The notes under the pieces were generated by a model. That model was given only the letters and a program-made list of their open reading frames with translations. It had not been told where the DNA came from and made no database searches. A stretch of DNA of 64,000 nucleotides from Cheilinus undulatus (Eukaryota; Chordata; Actinopteri; Labriformes; Labridae). The position numbers and the translations under genes are program-made. The first letter of the stretch is position 1. The number at the start of each line of letters is the position of its first letter. The stretch lies in the NCBI RefSeq assembly GCF_018320785.1, contig NC_054865.1, positions 41,295,398-41,359,397 on the forward strand, given 5' to 3'. Positions 33,701 through 43,942 of the stretch are shown here, in pieces.

Positions 33701-35720
33701 TTGAGCTCTCAGGGTCCTGTTCTCCTGCTCCAGGACCTGTTTCTGACCTGTCAGGGTCCTGTTCTCCTGCTCCAGGACCTGTTTCTGACCTCTCAGGGTC
33801 TTGTTATCCCGCTTCAAGACTTCTTTCTGAGCTCTCAGGGTCTTCTCTTGGTGTGAAACCCCTGAGGCTTTGTCCTGGAGCTTTTTATTCTGAGCTTCAC
33901 TGACCCCGATGAGCTCCTCTTTGGTCTTATATGGATAAAGGCCAAAGTTCACCTCAGTGAAGGATGGATTCAGGTGCTTCAGCTGTTCCTTCAGCATCCT
34001 GATCTGTTTTTCACTCTCCATCCTCCTGTTATTCTCTGCCTTCACCGCCTCAAGGAGATCATTAATCTTTTTGTCTTTTTTGTTACTCTCGGTCTCTAAT
34101 TTGGCTTTTGATTCGTTCTCCTCTTCCAGCTTGGAGGACACATCTTTTAGCTCAAGGGATACGTGTTTGAGTTTACCGGTCCGGTCTCTGAGCTTACTCT
34201 TTAGACTCTCAATGTCCCCCATCCAAGGAGGGCGTTCATGGCCCTGGAATGGTGGGCGAGGGGGTCCGTATTGTTGATGAGGGGGTCCATGGTGTGGTGG
34301 ACCAGGGGGACCTCTGTACGGCCAATATGAGGGTCTGTTATTCGGTGGGGGAGGGGGTCCACGGTTGGGATATGGTGGTCGTGGGGGTCCGTGATAAGGG
34401 TAGCGTGGAGGAGGGGGTCCCCGGTAGTGATTTTGGTACTGCCTGGGACCTCCTTCCTCACTTTCTTGGGGAGCATTTTTTTTGCTCCTCAGCTGTGACT
34501 TTTTCAACCTGGATCCGATCGCTGCTTGTCTCAGGCACTGTATCGACCATTTTTTCATCCTCAATCTCCATAGACTCGGTGTTTTCACATTCCATGTCCA
34601 TTAAATCCCCCCGGCTAATTGAACTAGTCTCGGTGTTTTCAGACATTTTCTTATCCTGTGTAAACGGTCAGTAAGCATCTGAAATCCCAATGACAACTGA
34701 ACATTGAAAAAAAAAAACAACAACCCTATTTTCAAAAAGGCTGGGGCACTGGGTGTAAAAGGAGCATTCTAGAGAGGCAGAATCTCTCAGAAGTAATGAT
34801 GGGCAACAATGACAGTGTTCAAAATTATAAACCATGTGAGTGTGGCAACAAAGGGTCTTTTCATACCTGAGAGCCAAGATCAAAGTTCACATTTTTGGTG
34901 CATTATATATACTACTCAAAAAAGATTGATTAAATCAAATTAATGTAGGTAGAAGAGAAAGACCGAATAAAGACAGGTGTCAAACCAAAGTGCCATGTTA
35001 AGATCACTTACAAGTAAAAGTAAGACAATTTACGGCCTGGAATTTATAAATTCCAATTTTAGACTTTTAATGACCTGCAGAAACCCTGCTATAGGTTTAA
35101 GAATAACAGTAAATATAAATCTGTCAACAGTTCCTGAGCATTGGAGTGGTTATTTCTGACACATCTCTCAAAATGATTAGATGGCTATAAAACAAACAGC
35201 AGGGTTGGTCTATAATAAACGTTGTCTGTTTCTGCCACCTTTAGCAGCATTGTTACATGGCGTGCTGTATGCTTTATTCGTCAGTCAAAAAAGTACACAA
35301 TAATAATAATAATTCAAAAACAGTCATCTCGATAACTCACCCATAATCCACTTTCATGTGCTGTCCATTGAAAAAGAAAACAGTGGAGGGGATGTAACTG
35401 ATGTCAAAGTATCTTGTGTAGATTGGAGCTTTATCCACGTCAACTATGTAGATTGACGCCATGTTACTCAGGTCATGGGCCGTTTTTGACAGCTAGAAAG
35501 GACAGAAATACAAAGTTAAATACATCATGAAGTAGCCTTCTCGTTTTCATTGAGCCGTGGTTTGGATATCAGCATCTGTTCTGCTTACAATCTCATCCAA
35601 CTGGAGACAAACAGAGTCGTCATCTCTGCCAAACCTCAGAACTAAGACCTTTTCCGCTACTCCCTTTATTACTTCATCTATGTCTTTTTTACAAGTTAAT
35701 TTCGGCAAAAACAAACTCAT
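30769..35720 (-). CDS. txnl4b: thioredoxin-like protein 4B (Dim2)
   Basis: Dim1/DIB1-family protein with a thioredoxin fold, linked to pre-mRNA splicing. Three exons: 35589-35720, 35341-35492 and 30769-30934. They join in phase to give 149 residues, the same as the human protein. Recognisable blocks are [40 protein letters not shown] and [20 protein letters not shown], then an ending YDLLYQDI-like block (FDLLYHGI). The catalytic CxxC of true thioredoxins is absent, as expected for this family. Intron 2 is 4.4 kb and houses a coiled-coil gene on the same strand. The start codon lies 560 bases from that of trmt10c, head-to-head. Confidence 0.95.
31930..32090. repeat. dispersed fish repeat rich in AGTACT/ACTCAAGT
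   Basis: The run taccaaagaaaaagtacagc, then ACTCAAATAAAAATAAAAGT and TACTCAAGTAAAAC, ending near AAGTACTCAGTACTGAGTA, resembles a very common teleost non-autonomous repeat. It lies in txnl4b intron 2. Class not settled. Confidence 0.35.
32480..34646 (-). pseudogene. nested intronless proline-rich/coiled-coil gene with frame breaks
   Basis: Not recognised. It lies inside txnl4b intron 2 on the same strand and spans about 720 codons without introns. It starts [15 protein letters not shown] with an acidic N-terminus. A region rich in PP, RG and Y (units like [15 protein letters not shown]) follows, then a long heptad-type coiled coil containing ten exact-length 14-residue repeats, then more helix up to [17 protein letters not shown] and a stop. 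The frame changes three times: at a run of eight A on the coding strand (34476-34483), at about 33050-33090, and at about 32826-32840. On both sides of each change the text stays helix-like and protein-like. The first change needs only one base of difference in the A run. Either this is a recently damaged gene or retrogene, or the assembly has indel errors. No A-rich tail is seen at its 3' end. Confidence 0.6.
33422..33841 (-). repeat. 42-bp minisatellite coding a 14-residue coiled-coil repeat, ten units
   Basis: Ten head-to-tail units of exactly 14 codons share the pattern T-L-[RT]-[AG]-Q-K-[EQ]-V-L-E-[QR]-[ED]-[NT]-[RK]. Fourteen residues are two heptads, so each unit adds two full turns of the coiled coil without breaking phase. 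Units differ by 1-5 residues, several as conservative swaps (K/R, E/Q, N/T). Confidence 0.92.
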
Positions 35721-36280
35721 TTTTTTTAGCTAACAAGTAAGCAGCACCCATTTAGAATACAGAAGGAAACTGCGTCATTACTACTGTGCGAGACCGCGAA
35801 AATATCCGTGTGGGAACAAGTTAAAGTAACATTGATGTAAAAACTCTTATTATGAATTAAACTGACGTGTTATCGGAAAAACAACTTATAGTTTTAATTA
35901 TGTCACTTGGAGCAGCTTTTAAGGCTTATCTACATGGAAATATAAACCAACAGAGCAGTGTCGTGTGGGTGGCTATAGTTGGGGGTTTCAGTACGACACA
36001 TTAGGGTGTGACACCAGATAACAACGTGACCTTCCTGCTGTTTGATAAGCATGGATGCGGCAAGTGGAGAACACAACTTAAAGACTACTGAAGACGTCTT
36101 CAGATCTGTAGACATACCGTGTATGTTTTCATAACTCTGAAAACTGGGAATTCACCTTTTTTTCTGAAACTTTCTGCTCAGTTTAATCGAGACGTAGCGA
36201 CATGCTAGCAGAGACTCGCTGCATTTCCTAGTTTTTTTTGGCACTCCAGAGAAAGCTGTGGTTTAAGATATTTCCTAATT
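35721..36280. promoter_or_regulatory. shared head-to-head promoter of txnl4b and trmt10c
   Basis: Only 560 bases separate the two start codons, on opposite strands. No TATA box is obvious. A small CpG-bearing patch (gtgcgagaccgcgaaaatat, near 35785) and scattered CG pairs stand out from the AT-rich surroundings. A bidirectional promoter is inferred from geometry. Confidence 0.55.
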
Positions 36281-37753
36281 ATGTTACGATTACTCGCGAC
36301 CGAGGGTTTTTATGGCCTCTGGAAATGCAGTCGTCCTGTTGTGTCCTGTGTTGTCAAGAGGAAAGCCAAAAGTTTTCCACCGATAGGCCGCGCACACATC
36401 ATGTGTCGGACCTTTTACACTGGGAATCCAGCATGGAAGGATGTAGACCAACCTCAAACAGATGAACCTGTGGAAGCAGACACAATAGATCTGGACAAAT
36501 GGAAATCAGTTATGAGGTCAAAGGCTACATCAGCTGAGAAAGTCGGTGAAGGAGAGCAAGCAAGTGATGAAGACAGCGTTGACCCAGCAGATGATCTGGA
36601 GAGCAGTGCGTCTTCACTAGAGGCTACTCGGGAAATGGTCGCTATGTGGGGTGAAGCTGGGAAGCATGTACCCCAAGAGATGACTGATGAAGAGGTGAGG
36701 ACGCTGGCACAGCTCTCCACCAAGTCTGCCAGGAAGAAGTTCCTCAAGTTTCTGGCCATCAAGGAGGCCCATAGAAGGACCACTAAGAAGAAGCGGGAGA
36801 AACAGAAGGCAGAAAAAGAAGCCTTGAGAGAGCAGAAAAGAGCACAGGTTGGCGAAGGAGCAGAAGAAGAGGATCCGAGAGCAGAGGAGCTTAAACGGAC
36901 ATTCATTCGCAAGTTTTGGGACCGCTCCTTGGACCAGCTTCTGGCCTGGAGGTGTGCTCAGGCCATGGTGTTTGATCAGCCGCTGGTGTTTGACATGAGC
37001 TATGACTCCAAGATGACCAGGAAGGAGATGGGGGACACGGTCTCCCAGCTAATGGAGGTAGAAGGGTGGAACAGGCGTGCCGTTGAGCCCTTCCACCTCC
37101 ACTTCTGCAACCTGCAGGAAGATGGGGCCTACATGGCAGAGCTGCTCAAGCGCTACGGAGAAGAGACCTTTGCCCGGCTGCTCATCACCAGCACCCACCG
37201 TCATTATATTGACATGTTTCCCCATGAGCAGCTTGTGTACCTCACTGCAGACTCACCCAATGTTCTCCGCAAGTTTGACCACTCCAAGGTCTACATTATT
37301 GGTGCTCTAGTGGACCGCAGCATCCAGCGTGGGTTGTCTTTAGCCAACGCAAAGCGTCTGAAGCTTGCCACAGCACGGTTACCACTAGATGAGCACCTCC
37401 GCTGGGAGGTCGGGGCCAAAAATCTAACCCTGGACCAGATGATCCGCATTATGCTCACTATTAAGGAGACTGGGAAATGGGAGGAAGCTCTTGGGTTTGT
37501 ACCAAAGAGGAAGCATGATGGGTTCCACCAACAAAAGACAGAAAAAGTAACACACAACAGCAAAGTCAGAGGGGTGACAAACCACAGAAAAGAGCTGGAT
37601 GTTGACCTGCTGTTGAGATCTGGAGCAGTGATTTATAATAAGAGTCCAAGTCTACACAGATCAGGGTTTGATAAAGCAGCTGTAACCAAAGTTCGTACAT
37701 CATTTAAGAGCAATGTGGAGGGAAGAAAAAATTTGGGGAAAAACAAGATGTGA
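36281..37753 (+). CDS. trmt10c: mitochondrial tRNA methyltransferase TRMT10C (MRPP1)
   Basis: SPOUT-fold enzyme that, with HSD17B10, methylates N1 of purine 9 of mitochondrial tRNAs and forms the platform for RNase P 5' cleavage by PRORP. One exon of 490 residues, intronless in the coding part like its human counterpart (403 residues). The start has a mitochondrial-type N-terminus (residues 1-45, many R/K/S, few acids until 50). An acidic linker (85-120) and a basic helix (150-195, KKKREKQKAEKEALREQK) follow. The methyltransferase domain runs from about 205: VFDQPLVFDMSYDSKMTRKE, then YLTADSPNVLRKFDHSKVYI, the catalytic loop GALVDRS (341-347), and NLTLDQMIRIMLTIKETGKW. EALGFVPKRKHDGF is the family C-terminal block, and about 75 extra residues follow it. 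AATAAA at 37911 is the likely poly(A) signal. Confidence 0.95.
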   Translation: MLRLLATEGFYGLWKCSRPVVSCVVKRKAKSFPPIGRAHIMCRTFYTGNPAWKDVDQPQTDEPVEADTIDLDKWKSVMRSKATSAEKVGEGEQASDEDSVDPADDLESSASSLEATREMVAMWGEAGKHVPQEMTDEEVRTLAQLSTKSARKKFLKFLAIKEAHRRTTKKKREKQKAEKEALREQKRAQVGEGAEEEDPRAEELKRTFIRKFWDRSLDQLLAWRCAQAMVFDQPLVFDMSYDSKMTRKEMGDTVSQLMEVEGWNRRAVEPFHLHFCNLQEDGAYMAELLKRYGEETFARLLITSTHRHYIDMFPHEQLVYLTADSPNVLRKFDHSKVYIIGALVDRSIQRGLSLANAKRLKLATARLPLDEHLRWEVGAKNLTLDQMIRIMLTIKETGKWEEALGFVPKRKHDGFHQQKTEKVTHNSKVRGVTNHRKELDVDLLLRSGAVIYNKSPSLHRSGFDKAAVTKVRTSFKSNVEGRKNLGKNKM

Positions 37754-38904
37754 GGGGAGATGAAAAAATGACTCAAAACATTGAATCTTGTACTAACAAT
37801 GAAATATGTTTAGTTACCTTCTGAGGAAAAACTGGGACAAATTGTGAAAAAAAAATGTTGAGAGTGGGGTTCTTTGATGCTTTTCTGTAATAAGCAAGGT
37901 AAATCAGGCTAATAAAAGAAAAAATACATTTAAAATGGTCAAAAGTACTTTGGTCTTTATTTTGCAGTGACTGAAAACAAGAGCTGTATGAAGTATTTTG
38001 CTGTGTCCTTTCTGTAAATTACATTTTTGCTATCACATTTTCCAATCTGATGGAACAAACCAAACATTTTGATTTAAAAGAAATGCAAACTTGTGGAAGT
38101 CCTTTCATGAACGTATCCAGAGGCTGAGACAAAAAATATGTCAAAATCAAGAACTTCACCTGATTTCAAAAGAAAACATAAATTGTTTTTGAGGAATTTT
38201 GAAAACGAGTGCACTTTGTATACATGTGATATTAATCTAAATACTGATTGTATAATGTATACAATATAGTATGTTTTTAAAACATCATAGCACCATTGTA
38301 CCGGGAAACTGAAGTAAATTACAGCGTAAGAGGCATCCTCATTTACTTAGCTTCAGTACACATGTGCAAATGGCTCATTACCTTTCTTACAACTTTCCAC
38401 AAGAGGCCATGTCAAGCCTCAGGCTCATGCTTTACAGTGTTTGTTCTGTTGTTTACACATTATTATCATGATTTCTTTAGTAAACTTCGAAATCATCAGC
38501 ATATCATTCAGGTTTGAATGTGCAGGCACCAATATAGTATCTGTTCAATAATAACTTACTTTGACCTCACACTCAGGAAATAAATAGCACTTTTCATGGT
38601 TTGAACCAGGCTGAGCTGGCTCTGAAATGCATTCTACTTTCACACCATAGTATTGAACAAACCTCACTTGTTCATGTTTTCAAAGTTCACAAGAGAAAAA
38701 TATGGACAGCTAGATGAAATTCAAACAGTTCTTCTAAAGTAGAAATAAAAGATCAGTGCAGCTATGTCTGCGCCAACAGCTACTTTTTCTGTAAACTGAA
38801 GAAGTCCCTCAACACTGAGCAGAAATATTCTCTAGGCTGCTCTCCCATTCAGCCATCAGTCATTGAAAATAAGCCCTGATGCTGCATCAGTGTCAGACTG
38901 TCTG
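37754..38904. other. convergent 3' regions of trmt10c and blzf1
   Basis: The two genes run toward each other here. AATAAA at 37911-37916, 158 bases after the trmt10c stop, is its likely poly(A) signal. No open frame or repeat is recognised in the rest, which is probably the blzf1 3' untranslated region plus spacer. Confidence 0.55.
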
Positions 38905-41900
38905 CTACAGAACCAGGATGTCTCCAGAGCAGCGTTCACAGCAGTTAAAGGTGATGTTCTCATAGCGTGTGTACGGATGAAATCTGCCAATGCTCTTCTT
39001 ATTACTGAGGAAGTTTGAGGTGGGGGAGTCACAGAGTGGAGGGTCTGCCTTGTTTTCTGAACAGGAAATTGGATCCAAAATCTTCAGCACCTGATATAAA
39101 AATAAATAGCCCATTAGTTAGCCTGTGGGTTTCAGGGAAAATATTAGACAGTGGTCAGATCTGTTTAACTCTGATTCTGTACCTTTTCAGCCATCTTTTC
39201 TGCTGGTGTGCTGCAGAGCTGCTCATCTGTGGCACTGCTGCTCTTCACTGCACTGCTGCTGGTGCTGCTGGTGTTGCCAAGCAGGTGGGAGTTGATGGCA
39301 TCTGCCAGCTTGTGATTGGCTTTAGTCAACTCTCCTGTGCTGAGGGGCTGAGCACTAGGGTAGTATGTCTGCTGTCTGCCCCACTGCAGAGAGACCAGTA
39401 GCTGCTCCAGAGATCTGAAGATTAAAAAAGAAAGGTTAGCACATAGACTCTGTGTCCATCAGCTGTTTTCATATTTACTCTAGGGCTGCTCACCTGTGAG
39501 TGAGCACCATATCTCTGGAGAACTCTTCTCTCTCTAACAGCAAGTCCTGGATTGCTCCCTGTGCCTCTCGGGTCTGTCTCTGCAAAGCTGCTCTGGCATT
39601 CGTCAACTCTTCTGCCATGACTCTGATGAAACAATGCAAAATAAAGGTTCAGTCACTAAGTTATCTTCAATAAGGGAGGTTTAACTAAATGAAACTTCCA
39701 TTAAATTTCCATCTTTAGTTGTTTTACATACCTGCTGGCCAGGAACTTGCTCCTCCAGACATCACACTGGATACTCATCCGTTCCAGCTGCTCTGCCGTG
39801 TGTGCCAAACTGCGGCCAAGAGCCTCATTCTCCAGAATCAGCTGGTTCTTTTCCCGTGACAGACGCTCAAAGTGGTACTGAAGGTCATCACCAACTGAAG
39901 CCACCAGCAGCTTCTTCAACTCACGGTTCACCTGGTACAAGAAAAATAAAAATAGCCAACTTTTGTTTATTTCATACTCACCTATAGTAACTGCATCATA
40001 AAGAGTAAACAGACAAAAATATGGTGTTGGTTTGTAAAGTTCACTGAAAAAGACAAGATGCATGATGTAATCAGTTTGACAAGTTGGACTTATCCACCCA
40101 GAACAATAAATCTGTTAAACAAGACACAGCCAGATGATCTTGCACAAACAGCATGAACCTGACCTGGTACATCTAATTTCTTACGGAATGTTTTTTTTCT
40201 TTTTTTTTTTTTTCCATTGGGGCCCTACCTCTGTTTGTACACGGAGCTGATTGGAGAGGCCCTCTTTGTCCTGCAGGAGCCTGCGTTCAGAGTTTTGCAG
40301 TTTCTCTAGCTGTATTTTCCAGTCCTCCACCAGAGGCAGTGGAGGTGAATTCTGCTCCTCAGCCTGTTGCCCAGCTTCCCCTTTCCCCTCAGCTGGTCCA
40401 GTGCGACTACTTCTGCTGATGGCAGCACGTGGGACAACAATCCTGACTGCTTCCAGCTCTGTGCAGGCCTCCCGACTCACCTTACCCAGGTGGAGGACCC
40501 CAAGGGGCTGTGGTGTAACAGGGGGACCTGAATGATTAGCTTTTGGGCTGTGTTTAGGGCTTGCCACCTTCAGGAGGGGAGCTGCTGCCGGGCTTGGTGG
40601 CAATATATCTGTCTTAATCTCCAAGATGGCCGGCGGTTTTTCAGTCTCCATGCCATCACCAGCACCTCGAACAGGCACTCTGGCTGAGTCTGTAAGACAA
40701 AAACAAGGCCACGTTTTTACTTTGCACTTCAGTTAATTCTTTGTGATCCAATCATGAGTGATGTTTTTAATGTAGGTGTGACCAAAACTGAGGCTCTACT
40801 GAGATTAAAGGACTGTGTAGTTGGTATTAAATCCTGACATGTAGCACTCTGTGAGCTCAGTCATCTAAGATGACTCATCTTTAACATGCAAAATAAAACA
40901 ACTAACATAAAACCTTTAAAAATGCATGATTACAGCCACCGCAGTGGGTATTAAAAGCTGATCAAAATGGTTTGACTAATAATTTTGTTTTCCCTTTGTT
41001 ACATCTGAAAGGTCTTATTTTAATCTGATCTATTTTAAACTGACACAGTATTCTTGGACAACTCTTGATGGGGATATTAAATTCAATTAAAACTTTGCTA
41101 CAGACTTGAGGTTCAGATAAAAAAAAAAAAAAACACCAAAACAAATGAAGGGACAACACAAGACACACGTTTTCATAAAGGCACAATAAAGTTCATAAAT
41201 TAAATTTGGTATATGAAAAAACTATTAAAGTCAGTGTGTGCTTAAAAGAGGCAAATGTATGTTTACATAATGTAGACATGTCTCTAACTGTACTGTATCT
41301 AATGTCAGTGAGGGCCAAAATTATTTCGTTCCCAGTTGAATCAAGTCAGCAGATAAATTTATACACAAGATTTTCTTGATACAGTTTGTAGACTATCAAC
41401 TCCTGCAGTTAAAAACATCTTACTTGTACTTCACCACATTGGTCTCTTCAGTAATAACCACAGAAAAGCTTTATAGGCTACTTGTAGCCTCTACATATTT
41501 GATTTCTTATAGTCTGTCTCTAAGTGTGCGGCATACAAAGATGTACAGTATCTTTCAAACAAAAACATCTTCACAGTATCTGAACAAAAAAATGAAACTA
41601 GAATAACATTTGCTTGTGCATAGATCTTGCAGCACTGTCTGTAGATATTATCACCTTTTTTTTCTGTGATAAAATGATTAAGATATTTGACTTGATTACA
41701 GACATCAAATCTATTGTTTGACGGTTCAAAAACAGGCCAGTTCGGGAACAGGATGTCTGATCCTCTTTTGTGCAGTGGATCATAAACGATGATCAGAAGA
41801 GTAAATAGTCACGTAACCTCTCCAACATAATTTTTTCCAAAACTTCTGACAGGATGCTGGATAAGGATATAGGCCTGTAGCTACCTACACTGCATAGCTT

Positions 41901-42833
41901 GCCTGCCTTTCTTAAATAAATAGAACCAACAAAACAAACATCAGTGAGTCAGATAATAATCTGTGGATCTAAAGCCAGTAAAGAAGACTGAAAGAAGAGG
42001 AACTATCCTTGGACTAGCAAATTTGAGATGTTCAGCAGCAGTTTGGTCCAAAATACTTGTTTTATTATTATAATTTTTTTCTTTTGTCTACTTCTTAATA
42101 GCTTCACCAACTTGATTCAAACTGATCCGAACTGAAGCATCACTCTTGACATTTCCTGCTTTATTCATAGTAGTCTGAGGTGTTAATTGGTTCTAGTTTA
42201 TCAGTTCTGTTCTGCCCTTTGGGACAGACTGCAAGAAAAGATCCTGGGAACAGAGATTATAAGTTCCTTTGCTCTTCTGACTCCGTACAACTGTGTTATT
42301 ACTACAACTATACAACAATGGATGATACCTCAACATGTGTCAAAGAGGCATTTTTGCAAGAATATGGGAATGATTTACCTTGATATTTTGGCATGATCTT
42401 AGGGGTACCTTGGGCAAATCAAGAGTGAAAACCAGTGTGCTATTTCATAACTGCGTGAATAATTGCAGTCAAAATGTCTGACAATCAAGTGATCTGTTCA
42501 GTCGATTGTACAGAAGCTATTGAGGTTTGAGCTGAAATAAAACACCATCTAAATCTATCTTATCAGTCTATACAAGCTTACTATGTGGGCTGGGTGGGAA
42601 ATAAATTGTAAACTTGCTTTGAAAATTGTTCATGTTGAGTAGTTTATTTCAGAGAAATACACAGAAAATTAAGACTTGAACAAGTATTTCTTTAAATTAT
42701 TAGTCGTTTTGCACGAGGCAAATGTTAACAGATTGTCGTTGTGTTTAACTGGTTTAACAGGTAGCAAATATCAAAACAAACATCTGGCTGAAAACTGATA
42801 AAAACAATGCATACCTCTCACAGCAGCCGTCAT
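38905..42833 (-). CDS. blzf1: golgin-45 / basic leucine zipper nuclear factor 1
   Basis: Golgi matrix coiled-coil protein that binds GRASP55 and Rab2 and keeps medial Golgi stacks in order. Six coding exons: 42815-42833, 40229-40689, 39732-39931, 39494-39622, 39183-39414 and 38905-39090. They join in phase to 408 residues (human 400). The first coding exon has only 19 bases (MTAAVR) and precedes VPVRGAGDGMETEKPP, which matches the human N-terminus. The coiled coil spans about residues 125-290, with LQNSERRLLQDKEGLSNQLR, LKKLLVASVGDDLQYHFERL and MSIQCDVWRSKFLASR. A serine-rich loop follows, then IGRFHPYTRYENITFNCCER and the hydrophobic end GDILVL, which fits the known C-terminal GRASP55 PDZ ligand with its cysteine cluster. 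Confidence 0.94.
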
Positions 42834-43942
42834 GGTGGACGTGGTTATTATTGTAGGGTGGACTTGGGTTTAGATGAAACTCATGTGACTCTTCGTCCTG
42901 TGACAATAAACAAAGAGAAAACACAAGTCAATAACATTTGTAGAAATCAGTGTTGTTGAAAACGATCTGAAAAAGCCGACAGTCAAAGGTTAGGGTTAAA
43001 CAGCTGAGGCTCAGATAACGTAACACGATAACGGTGGCTAACTGATAAGCTAATGATGCTAACGCTAGCTATTTGAGTAGCTTTGTCGGAAAGAAAGAGC
43101 AAACGAGAAGTTTTACAACCCAAGTTACAGTTACACTGTAAGGCTGACCGAAGGTAGAACATTTCTTAGAACATATTTATATTTCATGAATTTTGTTGTT
43201 GTTATAGAACATACCAGGTTTGGAGACCGGACCTTCTCGATAAATTAACTGAAAGAAGCCGCAAGCTGTTTATTTTGTCACCGGACACAGTTGGCGTCTG
43301 ACGCCTGGAACAAGATATAATTATGCCCTCGGAGACACCTTGTAGGATAAACTTCCTGTCAACTTGCCACGTTGTAACTACAAGCAGAAGCCACTGGAAG
43401 TCACTAATATTTACAGTGTAAACACTGGTAGCCCAGAACATCTTTACCCTTTAAATAAAAGATATGTAATTTCACTGTCCCTGTTTTCCTCAAACAGGAG
43501 CCTTAGCCACGAAAGCCTAACAGTCCTTGATCGGGGTAAAATGACACCCCCAAGGATCACCTGTTAAAAATACTGTGTTCCGTTCCGCCAAATGATAACC
43601 AAAATATATTACGCGCATTTTAATCATTTTTTTTCAACGTCAGAAAAAAAAGAAAAGTAAGATGAAAATGAAACTGAACAATACTTAACTTCCATGAATT
43701 CAGTTTTGATTTAAAGCGGAACCTTCCGGCGCCTGCACCTGTTTCTCTACAGACAAAAACACTGTTACGAGAAACGTTGTAAAGTGCCGCTACAGTGCAT
43801 TTCTTTTGTTTATTGTTTTCCTACCCACGTTCCCCTGATCTGATTGATCAAAATGGTCAAATTAGTCCATTATAGTTTGTTTTGCGATTTTATTTTCTGA
43901 TATTCACGGTTCTTCCGGTTGTAGTTTTAGACTACAGTTGTG
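42834..43942. promoter_or_regulatory. divergent promoter region of blzf1 and ercc5
   Basis: The start codons lie 1.1 kb apart on opposite strands. The stretch probably holds untranslated exons of blzf1 (around 42900-43220) and the ercc5 promoter. Short GC-richer patches sit at 43225-43330 and 43715-43790. No TATA box or known repeat is evident. Roles are inferred from position only. Confidence 0.45.

Noticed and set aside
33491-33856. Plus-strand open frame rich in [10 protein letters not shown] repeats
   Set aside because: It is the reverse reading of the 42-bp minisatellite. The coiled-coil reading on the minus strand is longer, has a start and flanking domains.
37077-37310. Ser/Pro-rich frame inside trmt10c
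   Set aside because: Shadow of the well-supported trmt10c frame.
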